Assembly: GCF_014596475.1 (NCBI RefSeq)
Contig: NZ_MECJ01000027.1
Span: 62,001 to 126,000, forward strand
DNA: 64,000 nucleotides
Source of the DNA: Streptomyces sp. CBMA152
Lineage (GTDB): Bacteria > Actinomycetota > Actinomycetes > Streptomycetales > Streptomycetaceae
Reading direction: 5' to 3'
Of the stretch, positions 34,132 to 42,017 are shown piece by piece (positions within the stretch are counted from its first letter, which is position 1; each line of letters begins with the position of its first letter). The translations under genes were made by a program, and so were the position numbers. The notes beneath the pieces were generated by a model. It was not told where the DNA came from and made no database searches. It saw only the letters and a list, made by a program, of their open reading frames with translations.

Positions 34132-35301
34132 TCAGCGGGCGTAGACGGCGACGAAGTCGCGGGTGGCCTGGTTGTAGTAGCGCTCCGGCGGGTTCTCGAA
34201 GTCGAGGATGTTGGTGGGCACCGGGCTGTCCGGGGTACGGCTGCCGTCGTAGCTCATGAAGGACGGCCAGGCGCGGTTCATGTCGAGCGGCATGGCCCGC
34301 ACCGCGCCCGCGCGCTCCATGAGTTCGGCGAGCGTACGCGCCGACAGGGCCTGGCCGACGACCATGATGACGTCGCCCTCCGCCGTGACCCCGACCCCGG
34401 AGCGGGCCACGTACATCTTGCTCTGGTCGGTGGCGCCCCACTTGGAGTCGTTGTCGATGTCCGGGACGACCGAGCCGCCGTCGACCATCAGCTCCAGGCA
34501 CTGCCGCACCCCGACGACGTCGGGTGTCATCCGCATGTCCCGGCCCCACACGCCGATCCGGATCGAGCCGTCGCGGTAGAACACCTCGGAGGCGGCGCCG
34601 TCGCGGAGCTGCCCGGCGGTTCTGCCGTCGAGGTAGAAGCCGCCCCGGGAGCCGCCGTCGGTGACCTTGAAGCCGCCGTTCCAGGACGCCACCAGGCCCG
34701 CGCGCTCCCCCTTGGGGATGTTCGGCGGTACGGAGAAGGAACCGCCCGGCTCGCGCAGTCCGGGGTGCAGCTGGAAGCGGGCGTCCTTGGCGCTGACCCA
34801 CGCGACGGCCGCCTCGTACGAGGTGTGGGCGGAGTCGGGACGTACATACGTGCCCTGCACGATCGGGCGGCCGTGGGCCTCCACCAGCGGACGCCACACG
34901 CCCTCGCCGGGCAGCGCCGGGGCGACCAGCGGACGCATCGGGGCGCGCAACGGCAGTCCGCTCCGCGCGGCGGGCGGCGGGAGCGCGGCCGCCTTGCGCA
35001 TCCGGGCCAGCGACTCCTGCGGCAGCGTGCCGCCGACCTTCGGCGGGTCCAGTTCGTACTGGAGGTTCTCCAGCTTGTCGACGACGAAGCCCAGCCGGTG
35101 TTCGCGTGCCCAGCCCGCGAGGCGGGCCGCCGTGCTGTCATCACCCGGATAGGTCAGCGCGTCCGACACCGACCAGCCCACCGTCCCGGCGCCCAGCAGA
35201 CAGACCACCAGGGTGGACCGGACGGCTATCCGGCGTCGGCGCAGCTGGGGCGGGGTCAGATCCCTGCGGCGCTTCCACGGCAGCAGACGGCGACGGGCCA
35301 C
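34132..35301 (-). CDS. Phosphodiester glycosidase (NAGPA)-like membrane-anchored protein
   Basis: This 389-residue protein has a basic N-terminus then one transmembrane helix (about 25-45), so the bulk is extracytoplasmic. Residues of about 200-370 match the phosphodiester glycosidase domain (GLVASWNGGFKVTDGGSRGGFYLDGRT, IRIGVWGRDMRM). The usual C-terminal DGGGS motif of the family is replaced by PLDMNRAWPSF, so catalysis may differ or be lost. The GTG at 35301 has GAGGGAG upstream at good spacing; a longer start lies in the divergent promoter. It probably acts on cell-envelope phosphodiester-linked sugars. A second, canonical family member lies at 59.5 kb. Confidence 0.75.
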   Translation of the reverse strand: MARRRLLPWKRRRDLTPPQLRRRRIAVRSTLVVCLLGAGTVGWSVSDALTYPGDDSTAARLAGWAREHRLGFVVDKLENLQYELDPPKVGGTLPQESLARMRKAAALPPPAARSGLPLRAPMRPLVAPALPGEGVWRPLVEAHGRPIVQGTYVRPDSAHTSYEAAVAWVSAKDARFQLHPGLREPGGSFSVPPNIPKGERAGLVASWNGGFKVTDGGSRGGFYLDGRTAGQLRDGAASEVFYRDGSIRIGVWGRDMRMTPDVVGVRQCLELMVDGGSVVPDIDNDSKWGATDQSKMYVARSGVGVTAEGDVIMVVGQALSARTLAELMERAGAVRAMPLDMNRAWPSFMSYDGSRTPDSPVPTNILDFENPPERYYNQATRDFVAVYAR

Positions 35302-35403
35302 GGCGCTCCCTCTCCGAGGCGTGTCTCGGAACGACGCCCAACGGACTTCGGACGGATTCCGGAAAGACACGCGCCCTGAATGCGTAGATATCGGGCTCTT
35401 GTC

Positions 35404-35412
35404 TGCTATAAC
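35404..35412 (+). promoter_or_regulatory. Extended -10 candidate for the Nudix gene
   Basis: TGCTATAAC is an extended -10 element 40 nt before the Nudix ATG. No convincing -35 is seen, as allowed for extended -10 promoters. Confidence 0.35.
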
Positions 35413-35452
35413 CCGATCGCCCGGAACCTAATCACCGGCCACACTGGTCGCC

Positions 35453-35941
35453 ATGGCCGGGAAACGCAGCGCGGGACTCCTCTGCTATCGCCGTACCGAC
35501 CTCGGTGTCGAGGTGCTGATCGGGCACATGGGCGGCCCGTTCTGGGCCGGGCGGGACGCCTCGGCCTGGTCGATCCCGAAGGGTGAGTACGAGCCGGAGG
35601 AGGCGCCGGAAGCGGCCGCCCTGCGCGAGTTCGAGGAGGAGCTGGGCCTGCCGGCCCCCGAGGGCACGCCGGTGCCGCTAGGGGAGTCCCGGCAGGCCAG
35701 CGGCAAGGTGGTGACCGTCTGGGCGGTCGAGGCCGACGTCGATCTCACCGCCGTCGTGCCCGGCACCTTCACGATGGAGTGGCCACGGGGCTCCGGCACG
35801 ATGCAGGAGTTCCCGGAGATCGACCGCTTCGCCTGGCTCGCGCCCGACGCGGCGTCACAGAAGCTGGTGGCGGGCCAGCGGGTGTTACTCGACCGGCTGG
35901 CGGCGCATCTCGCGGAATCCGGGGACCGCCCGGGAACATGA
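35453..35941 (+). CDS. Nudix hydrolase, with TTA codon
   Basis: The 162-residue protein carries a complete Nudix box GEYEPEEAPEAAALREFEEELGL (G-x5-E-x7-REUxEExGU) near 44-66, so it should hydrolyse a nucleoside diphosphate linked to X. The N-terminal SAGLLCYRRTDLGVEVLIGHMGGPFW is typical of small stand-alone Nudix proteins, for which the substrate cannot be predicted. Codon 145 is TTA (35885-35887), which in Streptomyces depends on the bldA leucyl-tRNA, so translation is expected late in development. It converges with the LAETG protein gene across a strong hairpin. Confidence 0.9.
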   Translation: MAGKRSAGLLCYRRTDLGVEVLIGHMGGPFWAGRDASAWSIPKGEYEPEEAPEAAALREFEEELGLPAPEGTPVPLGESRQASGKVVTVWAVEADVDLTAVVPGTFTMEWPRGSGTMQEFPEIDRFAWLAPDAASQKLVAGQRVLLDRLAAHLAESGDRPGT

Positions 35942-35979
35942 CCGCGCCGGTGTCCGGATCCCGGATCACCGGCGCGGTC
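35940..35979. terminator. Bidirectional hairpin, Nudix/LAETG genes
   Basis: A perfect 13-bp stem pairs GACCGCGCCGGTG (35940-35952) with CACCGGCGCGGTC (35967-35979). An inner TCCGG/CCGGA helix with a one-base bulge extends it to 18 bp with a 3-nt loop. It begins inside the Nudix stop codon. Confidence 0.87.
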
Positions 35980-35996
35980 GCCACGGGGTGCGTGTC

Positions 35997-36614
35997 TCAG
36001 TGCTCTCCGGTACGGCGCCTGCGCGCGGCCCACACGATGCCGCCGCCCGCGAGCAGTACGGCACCGCCCATGCCGGCGACGAGCGGGGTCGAGCTCGACG
36101 AACCGGTCTCGGCCAGGTTGGCGCTCGGCTGAGGCGCCGGGGCCGCAGCCGAGGACGTGGCGGGGCCGGGGGCGGGCTTGCCGGGCTTCGCCGAGGGGGT
36201 CGGGGTCGGCTTGGCCGGCGGGGACGGCTTGGTCGACGGCTTGGTGGGCGGAGGGGTGTCGCACACCGGCGCGGTCTTGGTCTCGTCCCGCGAGTACTGG
36301 TCCCCGTCGCCCGCCTTCACGACGAGCCGCAGGGTCAACTGCTTCTTGTGGTCGGGGAGTTGCAGCTTCTTGTGGAACTCGCCCTTGAACTGCTCGGTGG
36401 ACAGCAGGTCCTTGCCGTCCGCCGTGATGGTCACCGTGTTGACGGCCTGGTCGGAGTACCTGGTCAGGTCCACGGTGACCTGGGTGCAGGTCACCTGCCA
36501 CACCGGGGTGTGCGCCTGAGCGGGCACCGCGGTCAGGCCGACGCCGACGAGACCCGCGGCGGCTGCCCCTATGAGCGCTCCACGGCGACGCCCCGTTCCT
36601 CTGTTGACGGTCAC
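35997..36614 (-). CDS. Cell-wall-anchored LAETG (class E sortase) surface protein
   Basis: This 205-residue protein has a signal peptide (about 1-33, ending AQA). A compact domain of about 90 residues with two Cys follows, then a Pro/Lys/Thr-rich wall-spanning linker at about 120-165. The sorting signal is LAETG followed by a hydrophobic helix and RRRR tail. LAxTG is the recognition motif of class E sortases, which replace LPxTG enzymes in Streptomyces. No sortase gene is adjacent. The GTG at 36614 follows GGAGGATTTC. The folded domain is not a family I recognise; the protein may be displayed on aerial hyphae or vegetative wall. Confidence 0.85.
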   Translation of the reverse strand: MTVNRGTGRRRGALIGAAAAGLVGVGLTAVPAQAHTPVWQVTCTQVTVDLTRYSDQAVNTVTITADGKDLLSTEQFKGEFHKKLQLPDHKKQLTLRLVVKAGDGDQYSRDETKTAPVCDTPPPTKPSTKPSPPAKPTPTPSAKPGKPAPGPATSSAAAPAPQPSANLAETGSSSSTPLVAGMGGAVLLAGGGIVWAARRRRTGEH

Positions 36615-36787
36615 GAAATCCTCCACTGGTACCGCACCGCCGGATTGACGGTGCGCGCACACTACCGCTCCCGCCCCATGCCCGACCGGCTGTCCCGCAC
36701 ATCACTGGCGTCACCTGTCCTGTTCCGGATGGCACAGCCGTGCTATACACGCGCCACCGCCGTCACGCACACCGCCCCGGGGGACTC

Positions 36788-37969
36788 ATGAGACGAACTA
36801 CCTTGCTGCGCAGAGCAGTTGGACCACTCGCGATCACGTCCGCGCTCACCCTCGCCCTGCCGATCACGGGCGCCTCAGCCGCCGGAAACACGACCGGATC
36901 CATACGTTCCGCTGCGGCCGGATCCGTACGCTCCGCCACGGACCTGCCACCTCTGCCGCAACCCAACTCCCATGGGCTGACCCTGAAGAGCTGGACACTC
37001 GTCGCCGGGTACGGGGACCGGATGGCCGACGCGACCTTCACCACCGCCGCCGTGTTCACCCCGCGCGGCGGCACCCCGTGGATCAATCCGGTGCAAGTCC
37101 CGGTCAAGGTCAGGATCTACCTCCCCGCCGGGTACCGCGGCGATCCGGCCAGGCCGTACCCCGTGCTGTATCTGCTGCACGGCGGCGGCGCCGACTTCCA
37201 GCAGTGGTCGCAGTCGGACTCGGGCAACCTGGCCGCCACGCTGGCCGGTTCGGCGTTCGACGGGATCGTGGTGATGCCGGAGGGCGGCCGGGCGGGCTGG
37301 TACAGCGACTGGGCCGGGGCCACCGACGGCCACTTCGCCCCGCAGTGGGAGACATTCCACATCGAGCAGCTGCTGCCGTGGATCGACGCCAACTTCCCTA
37401 CGGTGAGGGAACGTTCCGGCCGCGCCATCGCCGGTGTCTCCATGGGCGGTTACGGAGCACTGCGCTACGGCGGGCGCCATCCTGAGCTGTTCTCGGCGGT
37501 CGGCGCGTTCTCGGCGGGCACCGACCTCTACCAGGCCGGTGCCCAGAAGATCATCGCCGATTCGATGTGGCAGGTGGGCGCCTCGATCGGCTGGACCGGA
37601 CTGCTCAACCCCTGGTACCGCGTCGGCGGCGACACCCTCCACCGCATGGAGACGGTGTTCGGCCCCCAGAGCGGCTGGGCCGCCGTCACACCCGTGAGTC
37701 TCGCGCTCCACGACGCGTACAACGGATACGCCGGGAAACTCGCCTTATACGCGGGCGGGGCGAACGGGACCGGTGAAACCGATATCTACGGCTGGAACCA
37801 CACGCTGCACGAGAACCTCGACAGCCGCGGCGCCCAGCACCGTTTCTGCACCGGACCCGGTGAACACAGCTATCGGTACTGGACGGAAGACCTCAAGGAC
37901 TTCGTCTCGCTCGTCTACGGAACACCTTTCGCACAGTGCCCCAATGGCTGGGGATCGCCCACTCCCTAA
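36788..37969 (+). CDS. Secreted alpha/beta-hydrolase esterase (antigen 85/esterase D type), with TTA codon
   Basis: The 393-residue protein has a Sec signal (about 1-31, ending ASA). An esterase fold follows: oxyanion region LYLLHGGGADFQQW near 120, the nucleophile elbow GVSMGGYGAL with Ser218, and a C-terminal His in CTGPGEHSYRYW. Relatives include mycolyltransferases, feruloyl esterases and S-formylglutathione hydrolases; substrate unknown. Codon 320 is TTA (37745-37747), implying bldA-dependent translation. It lies immediately upstream of the encapsulin gene, which also has a TTA codon. Confidence 0.85.
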   Translation: MRRTTLLRRAVGPLAITSALTLALPITGASAAGNTTGSIRSAAAGSVRSATDLPPLPQPNSHGLTLKSWTLVAGYGDRMADATFTTAAVFTPRGGTPWINPVQVPVKVRIYLPAGYRGDPARPYPVLYLLHGGGADFQQWSQSDSGNLAATLAGSAFDGIVVMPEGGRAGWYSDWAGATDGHFAPQWETFHIEQLLPWIDANFPTVRERSGRAIAGVSMGGYGALRYGGRHPELFSAVGAFSAGTDLYQAGAQKIIADSMWQVGASIGWTGLLNPWYRVGGDTLHRMETVFGPQSGWAAVTPVSLALHDAYNGYAGKLALYAGGANGTGETDIYGWNHTLHENLDSRGAQHRFCTGPGEHSYRYWTEDLKDFVSLVYGTPFAQCPNGWGSPTP

Positions 37970-38296
37970 TCGGCCGTCATAAGCCGGACTTTCAGGCGCT
38001 CATAGCCTCGCCATTGGGTCATATCGCGCCTTTTTGCGGGGAATTGAATTCTCTTCAAAAATCCCCGGAATGAGGCTCCGCCCGCGCGCAGGCCAGTGCC
38101 CGCAAGCAGGCGGGGAGCAGAATGACCGCTTCCATTTCACTCCCGTATTGCGTGAAGGAACGGTTTCAGGCCGGTCGGGTCCGCGCCCCGTCAATTGGCG
38201 TCTTGTGAACCCCCGTCGGGCGAGCAGACGATCGGTCCTCGTTCCCGTGCGGCGGCCGCCCGGCGCGGTCGCCCACTTGTCTTCGAGGAGGGTCCT
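37970..38296 (+). promoter_or_regulatory. 327-nt upstream region of the encapsulin operon
   Basis: No gene is seen. A locally AT-rich stretch at about 38005-38070 contains an inverted repeat TTGAA-TTCTC-TTCAA (38044-38058) nested within CGGGGA (38037-38042) and TCCCCG (38062-38067). It is a plausible regulator site or structured leader. The AT-rich patch is about 240 nt before the shell-gene ATG, so either the leader is long or the true promoter lies in the featureless GC-rich stretch closer in. The ribosome site GAGGAGGG precedes the ATG. Confidence 0.45.
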
Positions 38297-39697
38297 ATGA
38301 GCGTTCCCGTCAACAACCGGCAGAGTCTCGGCACGGACGCGGCACGGCAGCTCGCCACCGCCACCAAGACCACACCGCAGATGCGCGGCATCACCCCGCG
38401 CTATCTGCTGCGCGCCCTCCCGTGGATCGATCTGGAATCCGGTGTCTACCGGGTCAACCGCCGCCGGACCTTCGAGCTCGGCGACGACCGGATCGAGACC
38501 TACGCCGACAACGACGGCACCAACCGTGTCGTCCCCGGCGACTTACGCGAGCTGCCCTTCCTGGGCGACGCCGACGACGCGCTCCTGACCGAACTCGCGG
38601 GCGCGTTCACCGAGGTCACCTTCGAGTCGGGACAGGTGCTCGCGCAGAGCGGCGACCCGGCCGACCGACTGTGGGTGATCGTGCGCGGCCGCGCCGAGAA
38701 GCGTCTGACCGGCCGCTACGGCCAGGACGAACTGCTCGAAGTGGTCGGCGACGGGCAGTTCTTCGACCTGGCGTCCTGGACCAAGTCCGAGCCCATGCCG
38801 TACCGCGTGCAGGCGCTCACCCCGGGCGTGGCGCTGGTCGCCGAACGCAGCGCGCTCGCCGCCCTCACCGACCGGGACGCGGGGGTCCGGGCCGCGATGG
38901 AGGACTACGCCGCCGGGAACCACATGCCGCCGGGCGGCGAAGTGCCGGTGGATCTCTCCTCCGGCCATGTCGGCGAGCCGGATCTGCCCGCCACGTTCGT
39001 CGACTACGAGGACGAGCCGCGCGAGTACCACATGACGCTGGCGCAGACCGTGCTGAAGGTCCACAGCCGCGTCGCCGATCTCTACAACGGCCCCATCGAC
39101 CAGACGCGCGCCCAGCACAACCTCACCATCCAGGCGCTGCGCGAGCGCCAGGAGAACCTGCTCCTGAACCACCCCGAGTTCGGTCTGTTCAACAACGTCT
39201 CCGCAGGTCAGCGCGTGCAGTCCCGCACCGGCTCGCCCACGCCCGACGACCTGGACGAGCTGCTGACCCGGGTGTGGAAGCAGCCCGCGTACTTCCTCGC
39301 GCACCCCCGGGCGATCGCCGCGTTCGGCCGCGAATGTACCCGGCGGGGGGTGCCCCCGGTCACGGACACGCGGTTCGGCAGCCCGCTGATCACCTGGCGC
39401 GGGGTGCCGCTGCTGCCGTCCGACAAGGTCAAGTTCAGCAACGGCGGCAACGGCCACGGCACCACCGAGATCTTGCTGATGCGGATGGGCGAGGCCGAGC
39501 AGGGCGTGGTCGGTCTGCGTCCCTCGCACGTCGCGGACGAGGCCGAACCGGGCCTGTCCGTACGGAACATGGGCGTCGACCAGAAGGGCATCACCTCGTA
39601 TCTGATGACCGCCTACTTCAACACGGCCGTGCTGGTGGAGGACGCCATCGCCGTGCTGCAGAACGTCGAGGTCGGCAACTACCATGACTACTCCTGA
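38297..39697 (+). CDS. Family 2B encapsulin shell protein with cyclic-nucleotide-binding domain (EshA-like), TTA codon
   Basis: This 466-residue protein begins with an N-terminal arm (1-75). A cNMP-binding-type beta-roll follows at about 78-195 (LPFLGDADDALLTELAGAF, ESGQVLAQSGDPADRLWVIVRGRAEK). Its phosphate cassette is degenerate: FFDLASWTKSEPMPYRV in place of FGELAL...PRAAT. Residues of about 215-466 form the HK97-type shell fold characteristic of family 2 encapsulins (YHMTLAQTVLKVHSRVADLYN, TEILLMRMGEAEQGVVGLRP). There is no helix-turn-helix, so a Crp/Fnr regulator annotation would be wrong. The product should assemble into an icosahedral protein compartment loaded with the overlapping cysteine desulfurase. 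Codon 83 is TTA (38543-38545), predicting bldA control. Confidence 0.9.
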   Translation: MSVPVNNRQSLGTDAARQLATATKTTPQMRGITPRYLLRALPWIDLESGVYRVNRRRTFELGDDRIETYADNDGTNRVVPGDLRELPFLGDADDALLTELAGAFTEVTFESGQVLAQSGDPADRLWVIVRGRAEKRLTGRYGQDELLEVVGDGQFFDLASWTKSEPMPYRVQALTPGVALVAERSALAALTDRDAGVRAAMEDYAAGNHMPPGGEVPVDLSSGHVGEPDLPATFVDYEDEPREYHMTLAQTVLKVHSRVADLYNGPIDQTRAQHNLTIQALRERQENLLLNHPEFGLFNNVSAGQRVQSRTGSPTPDDLDELLTRVWKQPAYFLAHPRAIAAFGRECTRRGVPPVTDTRFGSPLITWRGVPLLPSDKVKFSNGGNGHGTTEILLMRMGEAEQGVVGLRPSHVADEAEPGLSVRNMGVDQKGITSYLMTAYFNTAVLVEDAIAVLQNVEVGNYHDYS

Positions 39698-41177
39698 CGT
39701 TGTGCGACCCGAGGCCGCGGGCCTCGGGATGCCGCGCCTGGACACGGCGCGGCCGGAGGCCACGGGCCTCGACATGGCAGGTCCCGGCGCGGCCCGCCCG
39801 GAAGCCGCGGGCCTCGGGATGCCGCCCGTGGACACCGCCCGCCCGGAAGCCACCGGGCTCGGGACGCCGTCCCTGGAGACCGCCCGCCCGGAGGCCACGG
39901 GTCTCGACATGGCGGGTCCCGGAGCTCGCCCCGACATGGCGCAACGCCCCGCCATGCCGGGTGTGTTCTCGCCCGAGGCGGCCCGCGCGGACGTGCCGAT
40001 CCTGCACCGCACGGTCAACGGCCATCCGCTGGTGTGGCTGGACAACGGGGCGACCACGCAGAAGCCCCGCCAGGTGATCGAGGCGCTCGGCGCGTACTAC
40101 GGCGCCGCCAACTCCAACATCCACCGGGGCGCGCACACCATGGCGCGCGAGGCCACCGAGATGTACGAGGCGGGGCGCGCGGCGGTCGCGTCGTTCCTGG
40201 GGGCCCCGGCACCCGAGAGCATCGTGTTCGTGCGGGGCACCACCGAGGCCATCAACCTGGTCGCCCAGACGTGGGGCCGGGACAACCTCGGGCCCGGCGA
40301 CGACATCCTCGTACCGGTCCTGGAGCACCACTCCAACATCGTCCCCTGGCAGCTGATCGCCAAGGAGACCCGGGCGCGGGTGGTTCCCATCCCGCTGACG
40401 CCCGAGGGGGAGATCGACCAGTCCGCGTACGCCGATCTGCTCTCCTCACGCACCCAGCTGGTCGCCCTCAGCCATGCCTCCAACGTCCTGGGGACCGTCC
40501 CGCCGGTCAAGGAGATGACCGCGCTGGCCCATCGGTACGGGGCGAAGGTGCTGGTGGACGGGGCACAGGCGGTCGCCCACTTCCCGGTGGACGTGACTGA
40601 TCTGGACGCGGACTTCTACGCGTTCTCGGGGCACAAGCTGTTCGCCCCGACCGGCATCGGCGCCCTCTACGCCAAGCCGGAGATCCTGGAGTCGATGCGG
40701 CCCTATCAGGGCGGCGGCAACATGATCGACTCGGTGGACTTCGGTCAGACGACGTTCGCACCGGTACCGCACCGCCTGGAGGCCGGCACCGGCAACATCG
40801 GCGGTGTGGTGGGGCTCCTCGCCGCGCTGAACTGGCTGAGCGGCTTCGACCGCAACGCCGTCGCCGCGTACGAGGAAGGGTTGATGGCCTACGCCCAGCA
40901 GGCGCTGGCCATGGTGCCCGGTCTGGAGCTGGTGGGCGCCGCGCCCGAGCGGATCGCGGTGCTGACGTTCACGCTCGCGGGCCAGGATCCGGGCACCATC
41001 GCCGACTGGCTGGACCGCGACGGGATCGCGATCCGCGCGGGCCACCACTGCGCGCAGCCCGCGCTCGCGCACTACGGCCTCGAATCGGCCGCACGCGCGT
41101 CGCTCGCGCTCTACAACACCTCGCAGGAGGTGGACCAACTGGTGGCGTCGCTGCGGCAGTTGCAGCAGGCGGCCTGA
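39684..41177 (+). CDS. SufS-like cysteine desulfurase with repetitive cargo-loading tail
   Basis: This 497-residue type II cysteine desulfurase is about 90 residues longer than SufS. Residues 7-81 are five tandem 15-residue repeats (ARPEATGLDMAGPGA-like), then a Pro/Met-rich linker. The PLP enzyme starts near 97. Lys318 in SGHKLFAPTG should bind PLP, and Cys456 in RAGHHCAQP is the persulfide-forming residue. It converts L-cysteine to alanine and enzyme-bound sulfur. It overlaps the encapsulin gene by 14 nt, so the two products are made together, and the tail probably targets it into the shell, as disordered N-termini do in other family 2 systems. No suf genes are adjacent, so general Fe-S assembly is less likely than storage or sequestration of sulfur. 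Confidence 0.92.
   Translation: MTTPDVVRPEAAGLGMPRLDTARPEATGLDMAGPGAARPEAAGLGMPPVDTARPEATGLGTPSLETARPEATGLDMAGPGARPDMAQRPAMPGVFSPEAARADVPILHRTVNGHPLVWLDNGATTQKPRQVIEALGAYYGAANSNIHRGAHTMAREATEMYEAGRAAVASFLGAPAPESIVFVRGTTEAINLVAQTWGRDNLGPGDDILVPVLEHHSNIVPWQLIAKETRARVVPIPLTPEGEIDQSAYADLLSSRTQLVALSHASNVLGTVPPVKEMTALAHRYGAKVLVDGAQAVAHFPVDVTDLDADFYAFSGHKLFAPTGIGALYAKPEILESMRPYQGGGNMIDSVDFGQTTFAPVPHRLEAGTGNIGGVVGLLAALNWLSGFDRNAVAAYEEGLMAYAQQALAMVPGLELVGAAPERIAVLTFTLAGQDPGTIADWLDRDGIAIRAGHHCAQPALAHYGLESAARASLALYNTSQEVDQLVASLRQLQQAA
39702..39926 (+). repeat. In-frame 45-bp tandem repeat (5 copies) encoding the desulfurase tail
   Basis: Five consecutive 45-nt units encode VRPEAAGLGMPRLDT, ARPEATGLDMAGPGA, ARPEAAGLGMPPVDT, ARPEATGLGTPSLET and ARPEATGLDMAGPGA. 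Units 2 and 5 are identical in protein. The invariant core is RPEA[AT]GL. A half-unit-like RPDMAQRPAMPG follows. The period is exact with no indel, implying selection on the motif or recent expansion. Confidence 0.93.
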
Positions 41178-41185
41178 CCGGTCGA

Positions 41186-41233
41186 CGGCTGACGGGTGGT
41201 GGACGATCGGTCTCGTCCACCACCCGTCAGCCG
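41186..41233. terminator. Exceptionally long perfect hairpin between desulfurase and response-regulator genes
   Basis: A perfect 21-bp stem pairs 41186-41206 with 41213-41233 around the 6-nt loop TCGGTC. It begins 8 nt after the desulfurase stop and contains the stop codon of the convergent response regulator, so it serves both genes. Confidence 0.9.
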
Positions 41234-41721
41234 ATGTCGGCGCGCTGGGGCCCGCGATGCGGATGCTGCGGCGGGACCGTGGGGATCTCGGCCCGGGGCG
41301 CGCTCAGGGCGTCGACACGGCGGCGCAGGATCTGGTTCTCCACATAGAGATCGGCGAGCACGCGGACCTTGGACCGCACCGCCCACGGGTCGACCGGCTT
41401 CACCAGAAAGTCCGCGACGCCCAGGCGGTACGCGCGGGCCGCGAGGTCGTCGTCGCGGCCGATCCCTGTCACCAGGATGACCGGAAGAGAACGGGTGTGA
41501 TCGAGCCGCTTAAGGTATTCGACCACTTCGAGGCCGTCCATGTGCGGCATCAGCACATCGAGCAGGATCACGGCGACACCGCCGCGCAGCACGGTCTTCA
41601 GGGCCTCGTCGCCGTTGCGCGCGCAGATCACCGGTCGGCCGACGGGACGTAACACACTCTCCATCGCGAAGAGGTTGTCCTCGCGGTCGTCCACCACAAG
41701 GATCTTCCACGTACTGTCCAC
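41227..41721 (-). CDS. Single-domain response regulator with C-terminal coil
   Basis: This 164-residue protein is a CheY-like receiver (VVDDRED near 10, phosphoacceptor Asp55 in VILLDVLMPHMDG, Thr in LVTG, Lys in FLVKPVDP). After it comes a heptad-rich helix of about 25 residues (VRVLADLYVENQILRRRVDAL) and a short polar tail. No output domain is present. Such receiver-coil proteins are often found with PP2C/STAS partner-switching modules or as input parts of PleD-like sensors; two SpoIIE-type phosphatases and a STAS protein lie in this window. The GTG at 41721 was chosen because the upstream frame is non-coding. Confidence 0.85.
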   Translation of the reverse strand: MDSTWKILVVDDREDNLFAMESVLRPVGRPVICARNGDEALKTVLRGGVAVILLDVLMPHMDGLEVVEYLKRLDHTRSLPVILVTGIGRDDDLAARAYRLGVADFLVKPVDPWAVRSKVRVLADLYVENQILRRRVDALSAPRAEIPTVPPQHPHRGPQRADIG

Positions 41722-42017
41722 GCCCCAACCACACTCCCCTGCAGCCGGACTTTCACAGTAGTGCGACCGGAGGCGGAGCGGCAGGAGGCCAGGGGTACCT
41801 GCCAACGGCATCTGCACCCCCGCCCGATGGCCCCCGGGGGCCTGTCGGCGGTCGTCTACGGGCGTCCGCCAGCGCAAACGGAAGCTCCGGGCGCGGTCCT
41901 TCGTATTCCGGGGCCCGATCCGTTCGAATTAATTAGGCCGGTTGTCACTCCCCATTTTGGCTCTTCTGCGCTCCCGGTGGACCGGCGCGGCCGACCCGCC
42001 CCGCATAGCGTGGGGGC

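Noticed and set aside
38297..39697. Crp/Fnr-family transcription factor annotation for the encapsulin gene
   Set aside because: A cNMP-type roll is present, but there is no helix-turn-helix; the C-terminal 250 residues match the family 2 encapsulin shell and the gene overlaps a desulfurase cargo gene.
39702..39926. CRISPR-like array in the desulfurase gene
   Set aside because: The 45-bp period is contiguous with no spacers, is exactly in frame and encodes a regular peptide repeat. The six R elements are also not CRISPR, being singly dispersed.
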